A stretch of DNA of 64,000 nucleotides. It comes from Larkinella humicola. GTDB taxonomy: Bacteria > Bacteroidota > Bacteroidia > Cytophagales > Spirosomataceae. Under the pieces are notes generated by a model. That model did no database searches and had not been told where the DNA came from. It was given only the letters and a program-made list of their open reading frames with translations. Positions within the stretch are counted from its first letter, which is position 1, and every line of letters begins with the position of its first letter. The stretch lies in contig NZ_VTWS01000001.1 of assembly GCF_008727875.1 (NCBI RefSeq), forward strand, positions 372,001 through 436,000. The letters are read 5' to 3'. Below, one piece after another: positions 15,774 to 25,768 of this stretch. The position numbers and the translations under genes are program-made.

Positions 15774-18581
15774 ATGAGAAGACATTTTTTACACGGTTTA
15801 TTCTTCTTGCTGGTTTTGAATCTGACGGCTGCTCAGGCTCAGACAATTCCTTCACCCAAAGAACATTTCGGTTTCAACATCGGTGACGACTACCAACTCG
15901 CCACCTACACTCAAACCGAATCCTACTTCAAAAAACTCGCGGCTTCGGACCGCACCAAACTGGTCGATATTGGCATGACGGAAGAGGGCCGTCACCAGTA
16001 TATGATCATCGTGTCGTCGCCTGAAAACCTCAAAAAGCTCGACCGGTACAAGGAAATTTCCACGAAACTGGCCCGCGCCGAAGGCATCAGCGATGAGCAG
16101 GCCCGGGCGATGGCGGCCGAAGGAAAAGCCGTGGTCTGGATCGACGGCGGACTGCACGCGACCGAAACAGTCGGCACCATGCAACTGATCGAAACCGCCT
16201 GGCAACTGGTGAGCCGCAAAGACCCGGAAACGCTGCGGATTCTGGATAACGTGGTAATTCTGCTCACCCACGCCAACCCCGACGGACAGGAACTGGTGAG
16301 TAGCTGGTACATGCGCGAACCCAAACCGGAAAAGCGTCTGTTGGAAAATGTGCCGCGTCTGTATCAGAAATACGCGGGACACGACAACAACCGCGACTTT
16401 TTCATCATGAACATGAAAGAGTCGCAAAATATTGGCCGTCAGTTGTTTATCGAATGGCTGCCGCAGATCATGTACAACCACCACCAGCGCGGCCCGGCGG
16501 GTTCGGTGCTTGCGGGACCGCCGTATCGCGATCCGTTCAATTACGTGTTTGAGCCGCTGATGATCACCGGAATCGATGCGCTCGGAGCCGCGATGATCAA
16601 CCGGCTGAATTCCGAAAACAAACCCGGTTTTACACGACTGGGCGGTTCGGTTTTCTCGACCTGGTACAACGGCGGGTTGCGCACCACGACGCACTTCCAC
16701 AACATGATCGGTTTGCTGACGGAGATCATCGGGAATCCGACGCCGGAAGATGTGCCGCTCGTTCCTAACCGGCTGATTCCTAACGGCAATACGCCGTTTC
16801 CGGTGACACCCCAGAAATGGCATTTCAAGCAATCGATCGATTATTCAATTTCGCTCAATTACGCCACGCTGGATTACGCGGCCCGTCATGGCGATCAGTT
16901 GCTGTACAACATTTATAAGATGGGCAAAAACGCCATCGAGCACGGCAGCACCGATTACTGGACGCTTTCGCCAAAACGCGTCGATGCGATCAACCAGTTG
17001 CACCAGGCGGATCTGAAAAAAGCCGCGCCGGGAGCCGCCGGTGCCACAACGCCCGACCAATACGGTTTGCTACCCCGTGGCGGTGGAATTCCGGTGAAAT
17101 ATTTCGATGCGGTTTTGAAAGATCCGGCCCTGCGGGACCCGCGCGGGTTTATCATTTCGGCCGACCAACCGGATTTCGGAACGGCGGTTAAGTTTGTCAA
17201 TGCGCTCATCAAAACCGGCATCCAGATTCAGGAAGCCACGGCTGATTTTACGGTGGCAGGCAAGAAATACCCGGCGGGTTCGTACGTCGTAAAAACCGAT
17301 CAGGCATTCCGGCCCCACGTGCTGGACATGTTCGAACCGCAGGATCACCCGAACGATTTTCAGTATCCCGGTGGCCCGCCGGTGCGTCCGTATGATGCCG
17401 CCGGATGGACTTTGGCGTTCCAGATGGGTGTCAAAGTGGACCGGATTCTGGAGGGTTTCGATGGGCCGTTTAAAAAACTGCCGTATGGCGAATTGCAGTC
17501 GACGAAAGGAAAAATCGATGCGACGGCTGCGGCTGGCTACACACTAAGTGCGCAGGCCAATAACACCTTCATTGCAGTCAATGATTTGCTGAAATCGGGT
17601 GTCGAGGTGTTTCGTTTACCAACCGGTTTTAGCGGAAAATCGTCGTTCGGCGCGGGCACATTCTTTGTCCCGGCATCGGCCAAAGCGAAGGCAATACTGG
17701 ATAAATCCGCCAAAGAACTGGGGCTGGACGTAGCGGGTGTGGCCAAACGGCCGACGGGTGCGATGGTCAAGGTTGCACCCATGCGGATTGCCCTCTGGGA
17801 TGCTTACGGCGGATCGATGCCGTCGGGCTGGGTGCGCTGGATCATGGAACAATACCATTTTCCGATGCAGGTGGTGTATTCGCAGGACATCGACGCGGGT
17901 GATCTGAAGAAGAAATACGATGTGATCGTGTTCGTAACCCGGGCCATTCCGGCGGTGGGTTCGGGCACGGGCGGTGGATCGGGTGATGGCGGTTATGCCA
18001 GCCGGGAACCGAAGGTCGAGGAAGTGCCCGCGGAGTTCCGGCCGTGGCTGGGTAAGATTACCGCCGACAAGTCGATTCCGGAACTCCGGAAATTCCTGGA
18101 AGCGGGTGGCAATGTGGTCACCATCGGCAGCAGCACGAACCTCGCCTATCACCTGGGTTTGCCGGTTAAAAATGCGCTGGTCGAAATGACCAGCGCCGGT
18201 CAGGAACGGCCTTTGTCGAATGAAAAATATTACATTCCCGGCAGCATCCTGCGGATCGATCTGGACTCGACCCAGCAGGCAACCTGGGGCATGGCGAAGC
18301 AGACCGATGTGTATTTCGATGCCAGCCCGGTTTTCAAAATTTCCCCGGATGCTGTGGCGAAAGGGACCGTAAAACCGCTGGCGTGGTTCTCGACCAACAA
18401 ACCGCTGCGGAGTGGCTGGGCCTGGGGTCAAGCCTATTTGCAGGACGGCGTAGCGGCTTTCATGGCCCCTGTAGGTTCCGGCAAACTCTACGCCTTCGGT
18501 CCGGAAATCACCTTCCGTGCGCAGGCGCAGGGAACGTTCAAGCTGCTGTTTAACCAATTGTATTCGACGTCGATGCCCTAA
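15774..18581 (+). CDS. Exported M14-family zinc carboxypeptidase-like metallopeptidase
   Basis: 935 residues: signal peptide (about 1-23), then a carboxypeptidase A-like catalytic domain to about residue 330 with the zinc motif HATE (H128, E131), a third ligand region in YNHHQRG, and the catalytic Glu in LLTEIIG. The remaining ~600 residues contain mixed alpha/beta segments, including a gatase-like region around 660-860 (RIALWDAYGGSMPSGWVRWI, NVVTIGSS). This long architecture is frequent in Bacteroidota secreted M14 proteins. Probable role in protein or peptidoglycan-peptide digestion. Monocistronic with a downstream terminator. Confidence 0.88.
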   Translation: MRRHFLHGLFFLLVLNLTAAQAQTIPSPKEHFGFNIGDDYQLATYTQTESYFKKLAASDRTKLVDIGMTEEGRHQYMIIVSSPENLKKLDRYKEISTKLARAEGISDEQARAMAAEGKAVVWIDGGLHATETVGTMQLIETAWQLVSRKDPETLRILDNVVILLTHANPDGQELVSSWYMREPKPEKRLLENVPRLYQKYAGHDNNRDFFIMNMKESQNIGRQLFIEWLPQIMYNHHQRGPAGSVLAGPPYRDPFNYVFEPLMITGIDALGAAMINRLNSENKPGFTRLGGSVFSTWYNGGLRTTTHFHNMIGLLTEIIGNPTPEDVPLVPNRLIPNGNTPFPVTPQKWHFKQSIDYSISLNYATLDYAARHGDQLLYNIYKMGKNAIEHGSTDYWTLSPKRVDAINQLHQADLKKAAPGAAGATTPDQYGLLPRGGGIPVKYFDAVLKDPALRDPRGFIISADQPDFGTAVKFVNALIKTGIQIQEATADFTVAGKKYPAGSYVVKTDQAFRPHVLDMFEPQDHPNDFQYPGGPPVRPYDAAGWTLAFQMGVKVDRILEGFDGPFKKLPYGELQSTKGKIDATAAAGYTLSAQANNTFIAVNDLLKSGVEVFRLPTGFSGKSSFGAGTFFVPASAKAKAILDKSAKELGLDVAGVAKRPTGAMVKVAPMRIALWDAYGGSMPSGWVRWIMEQYHFPMQVVYSQDIDAGDLKKKYDVIVFVTRAIPAVGSGTGGGSGDGGYASREPKVEEVPAEFRPWLGKITADKSIPELRKFLEAGGNVVTIGSSTNLAYHLGLPVKNALVEMTSAGQERPLSNEKYYIPGSILRIDLDSTQQATWGMAKQTDVYFDASPVFKISPDAVAKGTVKPLAWFSTNKPLRSGWAWGQAYLQDGVAAFMAPVGSGKLYAFGPEITFRAQAQGTFKLLFNQLYSTSMP

Positions 18582-18605
18582 CCGGGGTCGGTACGGAATG
18601 ATTCC

Positions 18606-18660
18606 ACTGGCCGGGATTGGTGCTGCGTAAAGCGGTTCTAATCCTGGCCAGTTTTGTTTT
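18606..18660 (+). terminator. Rho-independent terminator of the M14 peptidase gene
   Basis: ACTGGCCGGGATT (18606-18618) pairs with AATCCTGGCCAGT (18640-18652) with one wobble, followed by TTTGTTTT. Confidence 0.75.
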
Positions 18661-18744
18661 AAGGACCTCTTGATAAGGATTAGAAAGAATGATTTTTGGT
18701 TTGTTATAATTTGCATTTATTTTGCATTGTAAAATTGATGTAAA

Positions 18745-19482
18745 ATGATCCAGGTAATTAACCGCGCTCTTGACCTGCTGGAGCAAATTGCAAACGAACC
18801 GGAGAAACCCAAATCCCTGACCGAACTAGCCGATGGCTTACGTCTCAACCACGGCACCTGCGCCAACATTCTCAAGACGCTGGTAACCCGGGGGTATGTC
18901 GAGCAGATTGGTACCAAAAAAGGGTATATTCTGGGGGCCAAATCGTATTACTTAACGGGAAATAAGTCGTACCAGAAAGACTTGCTGGAAGCGGCCCGCG
19001 AAGAAATGGATGCCCTGACGCTGCTCATCAATGAAAACTGTTTGCTGGCTGTTCTTAAAGATAATCAGCGGATTGCGCTGTATCGAACCTTCGCCGAGCA
19101 GGATTTGCAGGTGCGGACGACCGACATCAAACCGGTGTACGATTCGGCATCCGGGCGGCTTTTGATCGCGATGCTTCCCGACGAAAAGAAGCAACGGTTC
19201 ATCGCAAAATATGGTCTTCCATCCGGCGACTCCTGGCCCGAAATTCAGACCGAATCGAATCTGCTGGAGACCCTGGCGCTTATTAAGCGGGAAGAACTGG
19301 CCCTACAAACCATTGCCAACCGGCACGTCATGGGGCTGGCAGTGCCCATTTACAAGAATGGCCTGGTGGTGGCAAGTCTCAGCATTTACCTGCCCGAATA
19401 CCGTTATATGGCGCTGGACAAAAGACAACTGATTACCTCGCTTCGCACTTCGGCTGAGAAAATCAATAACCGATTGATTTAA
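18745..19482 (+). CDS. IclR-family transcriptional regulator
   Basis: 245 residues: winged helix at about 5-70 (SLTELADGLRLNHGTCANILKTL) and the IclR effector-binding domain from about 80 (RTTDIKPVYDSASGRLLIAML, IANRHVMGLAVPIYKNGLVVASLSIYLP). Family members often sense sugar acids such as 2-keto-3-deoxygluconate (KdgR) or aromatic acids. It precedes a SusCD-based locus on the same strand that carries a sugar-acid dehydratase, so an acid intermediate as effector is a reasonable inference. No HTCS or FecR/sigma control element accompanies this locus. It ends in its own terminator, so it is transcribed separately from susC. Confidence 0.9.
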   Translation: MIQVINRALDLLEQIANEPEKPKSLTELADGLRLNHGTCANILKTLVTRGYVEQIGTKKGYILGAKSYYLTGNKSYQKDLLEAAREEMDALTLLINENCLLAVLKDNQRIALYRTFAEQDLQVRTTDIKPVYDSASGRLLIAMLPDEKKQRFIAKYGLPSGDSWPEIQTESNLLETLALIKREELALQTIANRHVMGLAVPIYKNGLVVASLSIYLPEYRYMALDKRQLITSLRTSAEKINNRLI

Positions 19483-19506
19483 AGCAAATTATGTTAACAT
19501 AAAATG

Positions 19507-19525
19507 GGGCTTCGGCCCTTTTTTT
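19507..19525 (+). terminator. Rho-independent terminator after the IclR gene
   Basis: GGGC-TTCG-GCCC stem with a stable UUCG tetraloop, followed by seven T bases. Separates iclR from susC; the A/T-rich stretch 19560-19665 that follows is the probable susC promoter region. Confidence 0.8.
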
Positions 19526-19671
19526 GTGCCCGGTAAAATCCATCACTCGACTGAAAGCACTATTTTTTATAAAAAAACTGAAAATAATTTGGAGTGAACC
19601 CGCATTTGTGATTAGAATTGCAATGAAATAAAATTAGATTTTATAATATAAAAATTAAAACTCTGAACCCT

Positions 19672-22671
19672 ATGAAAAAAAACCTTTATAGATGGCTTCG
19701 TGTCTGTCTGGCGGTTCTGTTGATCCCGTCGATCGGATGGACGCAATCGGTGGTGATAACGGGCCGGGTAACGGGAGCGGCTGACAATGCGCCCTTACCC
19801 GGCACCTCGGTTTCGCTCAAAGGAACCACCACGGGAACCACAACGGATGCAGAAGGAAATTACCGGCTAACGTTGGCAAACCAGGCCAATGCAACGCTGG
19901 TCATTTCGTCGGTGGGCTACGTGGCGCAGGAAATCGCCGTCGGAAACCAGTCGGTGGTCAATGCGGCTCTGGTGGTCGATTCCCGGCAACTGGATGAAGT
20001 CGTCGTCGTGGGCTACGGAACCGTCCGGAAGTCGGATTTGACCGGCTCCCTGGCGCAGGTCAAGGCCAAAGAGTTGAACGCATTTCCGGCAACGAATGTC
20101 CTCCAGGCGTTGTCGGGCCGGGCGCCGGGCGTGCAGGTGACGCAGAACACGGGCGCGCCGGGGGCCGGGATCAGTGTCCGGATTCGGGGGACCAATTCGA
20201 TTCAGGGCAGCAACGAACCGCTCTACGTCGTGGACGGTTTTCCGACTTCGGGCAGCAATCCGACCATCATTAACAACACGGATATTGAAAGCATTGAAAT
20301 TCTGAAAGATGCCTCGGCGACGGCCATTTACGGGTCGCGGGGCGCCAACGGGGTGGTTTTGATTACGACCAAACAGGGCAAATCCGGCAAAATGCAGGTG
20401 GATTACGAAGGCAGCTACAGCACCCAGACCCTGCGCAAAAAGCTGGATTTGATGAATGCCCGGGAGTATGCGACGTTCTACAACGAGCAGGCCACGACCG
20501 ATAAAGTGACCCCGTATTTTACACAGGCGCAGATCGATGGGTTTGGCGAAGGGTTCGACTGGCAGGATCTGATTTTCCGGAAAGCACCCATGCAGACGCA
20601 CAACCTGACCATCAGCGGAGGCAATGAGAAAACGCGGTATTCGGTGGGCGGGAGCATTTTCAATCAGCAGGGCATCGTGATCGGCAGTGACTACAAACGG
20701 TATTCGCTCCGGGCCAACATCTCGTCGGATGTCAGCCGGAAGCTCAACCTGTCGTACGGTGCCACGCTGACCAAAATCACAACGAGCCGCCAGAATTCGG
20801 GGGGCGGCAACCGGGGCGGTTCGCTTATCTCGGCGGCCATTTCGGCCCCGCCAACCCTGACGCCGTATAACGAAGACGGTTCGTATCGCGTGCTGGCAAC
20901 GGCTTATCCCTTCATTTCCAATGTATTGACCAATCCGCTGAATTACATCTACCAGTCTTCCGACGATGTCGATGCCAATCGGGTGCTGGCCAACGCGGCC
21001 CTGACGTTTAAACCGTTCGATGGCTTGGCCATCAAGATTTCCGGCGGTATTGAAAACAGCGATGACCGCACAGACTCCTACACAACGACCAAATTTGTCA
21101 ACTCCCAGGGCAGTGCCAGCGTGTCGACGAGCCGGGGAATGAGCCTGTTGAGTGAAAACACGATCAGCTACATCAAAACCGTGGCCGTCAAACATAGCAT
21201 TTCGGCCGTGGCTGGTTTTACCTACCAGGATTTTCTGAGCAAATCGTTGAACGCGTCGGGTGTGGGCTTTCTGAGCGACATCACCGAAACCGCCAATCTG
21301 GGTTCGGCGGCAACACCGGGTATTCCGGGGACGGGCTATTCGCTCAGTACGTTGCTGTCGTATCTGGGGCGTGTGAATTACAGCTACAACAATAAGTATC
21401 TGGCTACGATCAGTTTCCGGGCCGACGGGTCTTCCAAATACAGCGAAGGCAACAAATGGGGCTACTTCCCCTCGGGTGCTCTGGCCTGGCGGGTATCGGA
21501 AGAAGAGTTCATGAAAAATGTGCCGTTCATTACCGACTTGAAGGCACGGGCAAGCTGGGGCCTGACGGGTAGCCAGGCGATTGGAGCGTATGCGACCCTC
21601 AACAACCTGTCGGCGGGAAAAACCGTGTTCGACGATGCGCTCTACAACACCTTCGCCCCCGGAACGCAGTTGCCCGGCAACCTGAAGTGGGAAACTACGG
21701 AGCAAACCGACTTCGGGATCGACGCGGGTTTTCTCAGCAACCGCTTCCGCCTGACCCTCGATTATTACATCAAACACACCCGCGACCTGCTCAATACGGT
21801 GCAGTTACCGAGCGGTTTTGGGTTTACGAGCACGATTCGGAACGTTGGCGAAATTCAGAACAAAGGGCTGGAAATTGGGCTGGAAGCCCGCATTTTTGAC
21901 AAGGCCTTTAAATGGGATGTCAACGGCAATATTTCGTTCAACCGCAGCAAGGTGGTCAAGCTGAATGGCGGGCAGGACATTCTGGGCGGCAGTGTGGGTG
22001 TGACGCTCATCAGCGATGCCGCCAACCTGCTGCGCGAAGGCCAGCCGATGAGTGTTTTTTACGGCTACGTGGAAAACGGCTACACCGAACAGGGCAAGGT
22101 GAAGTATGTGGATCAGAACGGTGACAACGTGATCAACCAGCTCGACAAAACCATTATCGGCAATCCGAACCCCGACTTTATTTACGGTTTTAATTCGGCC
22201 ATGTCGTTCCGGGGCTTCGACCTGACGTTCTTCGTGCAGGGAACGCAGGGAAACAACCTGGTTAACGTCAGTTCGATCAACAACACGCTCGACTACGGTT
22301 TTGGGCTGAACATGCCGCGTGACGTGTTGTATAACCACTGGACACCGACCAACACCACGGCGAAATACCCGGTTATTTCCCGCGCCAACAGCTACAATTA
22401 CTCCAACCGCTTTGTCGAAGACGGGTCGTATTTGCGCCTGCGAAACATTCAACTTGCCTACAACCTGCCGCTGCAGAAAATGGGCGTCACCTGGATGCGG
22501 ACGGCGCAGGTCTACGCCAGTGGGCAGAACCTGCTGACCCTCACGAAATACTCGTGGTGGGACCCGGAAACCAACTCGCAGGGGGGCGCCAATTCCATCG
22601 GCCAGGGCATCGACCATTACAGCTATCCCACTTCGAAATCCGTCACCTTCGGCCTGCGGGTCGGTTTTTAA
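19672..22671 (+). CDS. SusC/RagA TonB-linked outer-membrane transporter without STN domain
   Basis: 999 residues: signal peptide (about 1-24), carboxypeptidase-D-like domain (about 27-105, ITGRVTGAADNAPLPGTSV), the DEVVVVGYGTVRKSDLTG junction, plug domain (about 120-235, with IRGTNSIQGSNEPLYVVDGF), and a beta-barrel ending in a terminal VTFGLRVGF strand (last residue Phe). It lacks the STN domain of the SusC at 551-3946, so it cannot take part in FecR signalling, matching the IclR gene upstream. It should import oligosaccharides delivered by the SusD encoded downstream. Confidence 0.95.
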   Translation: MKKNLYRWLRVCLAVLLIPSIGWTQSVVITGRVTGAADNAPLPGTSVSLKGTTTGTTTDAEGNYRLTLANQANATLVISSVGYVAQEIAVGNQSVVNAALVVDSRQLDEVVVVGYGTVRKSDLTGSLAQVKAKELNAFPATNVLQALSGRAPGVQVTQNTGAPGAGISVRIRGTNSIQGSNEPLYVVDGFPTSGSNPTIINNTDIESIEILKDASATAIYGSRGANGVVLITTKQGKSGKMQVDYEGSYSTQTLRKKLDLMNAREYATFYNEQATTDKVTPYFTQAQIDGFGEGFDWQDLIFRKAPMQTHNLTISGGNEKTRYSVGGSIFNQQGIVIGSDYKRYSLRANISSDVSRKLNLSYGATLTKITTSRQNSGGGNRGGSLISAAISAPPTLTPYNEDGSYRVLATAYPFISNVLTNPLNYIYQSSDDVDANRVLANAALTFKPFDGLAIKISGGIENSDDRTDSYTTTKFVNSQGSASVSTSRGMSLLSENTISYIKTVAVKHSISAVAGFTYQDFLSKSLNASGVGFLSDITETANLGSAATPGIPGTGYSLSTLLSYLGRVNYSYNNKYLATISFRADGSSKYSEGNKWGYFPSGALAWRVSEEEFMKNVPFITDLKARASWGLTGSQAIGAYATLNNLSAGKTVFDDALYNTFAPGTQLPGNLKWETTEQTDFGIDAGFLSNRFRLTLDYYIKHTRDLLNTVQLPSGFGFTSTIRNVGEIQNKGLEIGLEARIFDKAFKWDVNGNISFNRSKVVKLNGGQDILGGSVGVTLISDAANLLREGQPMSVFYGYVENGYTEQGKVKYVDQNGDNVINQLDKTIIGNPNPDFIYGFNSAMSFRGFDLTFFVQGTQGNNLVNVSSINNTLDYGFGLNMPRDVLYNHWTPTNTTAKYPVISRANSYNYSNRFVEDGSYLRLRNIQLAYNLPLQKMGVTWMRTAQVYASGQNLLTLTKYSWWDPETNSQGGANSIGQGIDHYSYPTSKSVTFGLRVGF

Positions 22672-22675
22672 TTTT

Positions 22676-22751
22676 ATTGAGCGAATTAGTGAATGAGCGA
22701 TTGAGTGGCTGTCGCATGGATAATTCACTCAATCACTCATTCGCTCAATCA
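22676..22751. repeat. Fold-back element, family E, between susC and susD
   Basis: Left arm from 22676 (ATTGAGCGAAT, GTGAATGAGCG) and right arm to 22751 (CTCAATCACTCATTCGCTCAAT) pair imperfectly; words are ATTGAGCGAATGAGTG. It occupies nearly the whole 89-base susC-susD gap and would fold in the operon transcript just ahead of the susD start. Confidence 0.8.
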
Positions 22752-22760
22752 CAAATAGCT

Positions 22761-24209
22761 ATGAAAAAGATCTTATTCCTTCCCTTATTCCTCAGTCTGC
22801 TGGCTTGCGAGGATGTGCTGGTTGAGAAGCCCAAAGCCGTCGCGGTGGAGACGTTTTACAATACCGCCAGTGAAGTAGAAGCGGCCGTGAATGCGGCATA
22901 TGCCCAGCTCCGGGCCACCAATGGCATCACGGGGCAGTTGGGCGCGCAGCTCGAAGCGTATACGGATTACAGTTACGGGCGGGGTAGCTACCAGGTACTG
23001 AGCGATTTTCAGGGACTGAACAGCACGAACATTCCACGGACCGACGACGGCTGGCGGTTGTTCTACCTCAGCATCCGCAATGCCAATCTGGTGATTCAGA
23101 ATGCCCCGAAAGGCAGCAGCATCAGTCCGGCCGACGTTACGAAATTTGTGGCTGAAGCCAAATACCTGCGCGCTTTCGCGTATTTCTGGTTAGTCCGCAA
23201 CTGGGGTGGGGTGCCAATCCGCACCGAAGCGACGCTCAACGAACCCAATGTCAAGCGCAACTCCGCCGAAGAAGTGTACACCTTGATTCTGAGTGATTTA
23301 AAAGAAGCCGAAGCCAATCTGCCCGACAAAGGCACGCAGGTGGGCCGGGCCACCAAATGGGCGGCCAAGGCGGCTCTGGCTGAAGTGTATTTTACCCGAA
23401 ACCAGTACGCCGAAGCCCGCGACAAAGCCGATGAAATCATCAAATCCGGGAAGTTTTCGCTGGTGCCGGTGACGGTTGCCGCCGATTTTGACAGCAAGGT
23501 ATTTGGCCCGACGGTCGTTACATCGACGGAAGAAATCTGGTACCTGAAAGAAACCCGTCAGGGCGGGCAGGGAATGTATCTGGCGATGTTTGCGCACCAT
23601 CCGGGTTCGAAACTCCACGGCGCGGGCGGTTTCTATGCGCATTACAGCGACACCCAGAGCAATCCGGTGCAAAAAGCCTGGGACGAAAAAGATTTACGGA
23701 AAACCGCCTTCTGGTATAGCTGGGACATTGGCCTGGGGAAAAACAGCATTTTGTGCAAGAAGTTTTCGGACCCGGTTGCGGCTACCAGCGACGGCGCGGG
23801 CAATGATTTTCCAGTCTACCGCTACGCTGATATTTTGCTGCTGTATGCCGAAGCCGCCAGCCGGGCCGGAACCGGGCCAACGGCTGCTGCGATGGAAGCG
23901 CTGAATCAGGTGCACCGCCGGGCCTACGGAAAAGTGCCAACGGTGGCTTCGGACGTGGATTTCAAACTGGCGGACTACAGCGCAACGACCTTTCATGACC
24001 TGGTGCTGAAAGAGCGGGGCTACGAAACGCAGTATGAAGCCAAACGCTGGCTCGATCTGAAACGGCTCGGAACGGCCAAATTGAAAGAGGTGATCAAAAC
24101 CGCCACCGGAAAAGACGTGGCCGATAAACACCTGTTCTGGCCCATTCCGGTTTCGGAGCTGAATTACAACACCGCCCTTTCCGCAACTGACCAGAACCCG
24201 GGGTATTGA
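22761..24209 (+). CDS. SusD/RagB family outer-membrane lipoprotein
   Basis: 482 residues from the ATG at 22761. An upstream in-frame extension was rejected because it runs through the susC end and the fold-back element, while this start gives a perfect lipoprotein signal (FLSLLAC, Cys16). SusD-type features: FYNTASEVEAAVNAAYAQLR, the AEAKYLRAFAYFWLVRNWGGVPI helix-loop, YADILLLYAEAASRAG and the C-terminal RGYETQYEAKRWLDLKR segment. It forms the substrate-capturing lid of the SusC transporter. The last residues (NQNPGY) are the usual SusD end. Confidence 0.95.
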   Translation: MKKILFLPLFLSLLACEDVLVEKPKAVAVETFYNTASEVEAAVNAAYAQLRATNGITGQLGAQLEAYTDYSYGRGSYQVLSDFQGLNSTNIPRTDDGWRLFYLSIRNANLVIQNAPKGSSISPADVTKFVAEAKYLRAFAYFWLVRNWGGVPIRTEATLNEPNVKRNSAEEVYTLILSDLKEAEANLPDKGTQVGRATKWAAKAALAEVYFTRNQYAEARDKADEIIKSGKFSLVPVTVAADFDSKVFGPTVVTSTEEIWYLKETRQGGQGMYLAMFAHHPGSKLHGAGGFYAHYSDTQSNPVQKAWDEKDLRKTAFWYSWDIGLGKNSILCKKFSDPVAATSDGAGNDFPVYRYADILLLYAEAASRAGTGPTAAAMEALNQVHRRAYGKVPTVASDVDFKLADYSATTFHDLVLKERGYETQYEAKRWLDLKRLGTAKLKEVIKTATGKDVADKHLFWPIPVSELNYNTALSATDQNPGY

Positions 24210-24323
24210 TTGCCGGTTTTCGATATCCGATACAATGAATTACTAAAACAGGCTCAACCGGGCAACTGAAAATTTCCAAAAAAACAACAAGCCCACCAAT
24301 TTCCAAGCGATTAACCATTGAAG

Positions 24324-25700
24324 ATGAAACACATTGTCACGGCTGCATTCCTGACCTTATCAGCTCTTCAGGCTTCGGCCCAGCTTTCCGACGAGTATAA
24401 AAATCAGTGGAACGACCCCGCCATCCAACAACGCATTGCCGATGGCATTCGCGAAAACCGGATGGGTGCCTTCACCATTCAGTTTACGGATAAGGAAGGG
24501 AATCCCATTTCAACCGGGGAGGTTTCGGTAACTCAAACCCGCCACGATTTTTACTTCGGAGCCAATGGCTTCATGGTGAAGGGGTTCCGGAATCCGAAAG
24601 AAGATGCGCTGTATGAAGTGCATTTTGCCAAACTATTTAATTTCGTGACCATTCCGTTCTACTGGCCCGAACTGGAGCCTGAGCCGGGAAAACTCCGTTT
24701 TGGGAAAGACAGCCCCTATAGTTACCGCCGTCCTGCACCCGACGTCGTGATGGAGTTTGTCCGGAAATACAATCTCACGCCCAAAGGCCATACGCTCGTG
24801 TGGGACAATCCACGCTGGTCGCTGCCAACCTGGCTACCGAAGGATGAAAAAATCATGGAGCAGAAAATCAGCAAACGCATCCAGGAAATCGGCGAGCGGT
24901 ATGGTCACGACATTCAGATTTGGGACGTCGTCAATGAAGTAACCGACCGCCACCCCGACGTGCTGATGCCTAAAGATTTCGCGTTGAAGGCATTCAAAGA
25001 AAGCGAGCGCCATTTCCCAAACAGCAATGTGTTTACGCTCAACTTCACTACCGGAATCTGGGGACGTAGCAACAAGCGTGAATACAATGCCGATTACCTG
25101 CTCACCGAAAATCTGCTGTTGCGGAATGCCAAAATCAATGCGATCGGTATGCAGTTTCATAACTTCAGCGAGCCTGAATATGAGCAGATTCTGAAAGGGA
25201 AAGCCATGACGCCTTCTACCTTGTTCCACACCCTCGATTTGTACGCCGACTTCAATTTGCCCATTCACATTACCGAAATCACGGTTTCGGCATTGTCTGA
25301 AAAAGGCCCGGAATACCAGGCCATCATGACGGAGAATTACTACAAACTATGGTTTAGTCACCCCAAAGTAGAAGGTATTATCTGGTGGAACCTGGTCGAT
25401 GGAACAGCCGCACCCGCCCGGATTAAACCGGACGGTACGATCGTGCCCGGCGAAGACAAGTGGAAAGGCGGCCTGTTGAACCGGGACTTTACCAAAAAGC
25501 CCGCTTACGACGTATTAGACCGGCTTATCAATCAGGAATGGCGTACGAATGTAACGACTTCGCCCAAAAATAACGCGGTAAGTTACAAGGGGTTCTACGG
25601 TACGTATAAAGTGGTCACGCAACGGAACGGGAAGAAATACGAGAAAGAAGTTCAGTTTCCGAAAAGTGGCGCACGCACCCAGGTCGTGGTGCTGGACTGA
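24324..25700 (+). CDS. Exported glycoside hydrolase family 10 (endo-beta-1,4-xylanase-like)
   Basis: 458 residues from the ATG at 24324 (a TTG two codons earlier is less likely). Signal peptide MKHIVTAAFLTLSALQASA, a short N-terminal beta segment (FTIQFTDKEGNPISTGEV), then the GH10 barrel. Acid/base Glu205 lies in WDVVNEV and nucleophile Glu318 in HITEITVS; the GHTLVWDNPRW motif matches the GH10 substrate-binding loop. About 60 extra C-terminal residues form a beta-rich tail. GH10 enzymes mostly cut xylan. Partner enzymes of the locus (GH2 mannosidase-like, sugar-acid dehydratase) leave the natural polymer open; glucuronoxylan-type chains are one option. Confidence 0.92.
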   Translation: MKHIVTAAFLTLSALQASAQLSDEYKNQWNDPAIQQRIADGIRENRMGAFTIQFTDKEGNPISTGEVSVTQTRHDFYFGANGFMVKGFRNPKEDALYEVHFAKLFNFVTIPFYWPELEPEPGKLRFGKDSPYSYRRPAPDVVMEFVRKYNLTPKGHTLVWDNPRWSLPTWLPKDEKIMEQKISKRIQEIGERYGHDIQIWDVVNEVTDRHPDVLMPKDFALKAFKESERHFPNSNVFTLNFTTGIWGRSNKREYNADYLLTENLLLRNAKINAIGMQFHNFSEPEYEQILKGKAMTPSTLFHTLDLYADFNLPIHITEITVSALSEKGPEYQAIMTENYYKLWFSHPKVEGIIWWNLVDGTAAPARIKPDGTIVPGEDKWKGGLLNRDFTKKPAYDVLDRLINQEWRTNVTTSPKNNAVSYKGFYGTYKVVTQRNGKKYEKEVQFPKSGARTQVVVLD

Positions 25701-25768
25701 CATCACACATGGTCGATTCGTATTAAAATCGTAGAATAAGGCTCTTTTACGGCAATCAAAAAACAAGC

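Noticed and set aside
19867..21777. A 636-codon open frame on the minus strand
   Set aside because: It lies wholly inside the well-supported susC gene on the other strand; high GC and codon bias open such frames, and the translation shows no domain.
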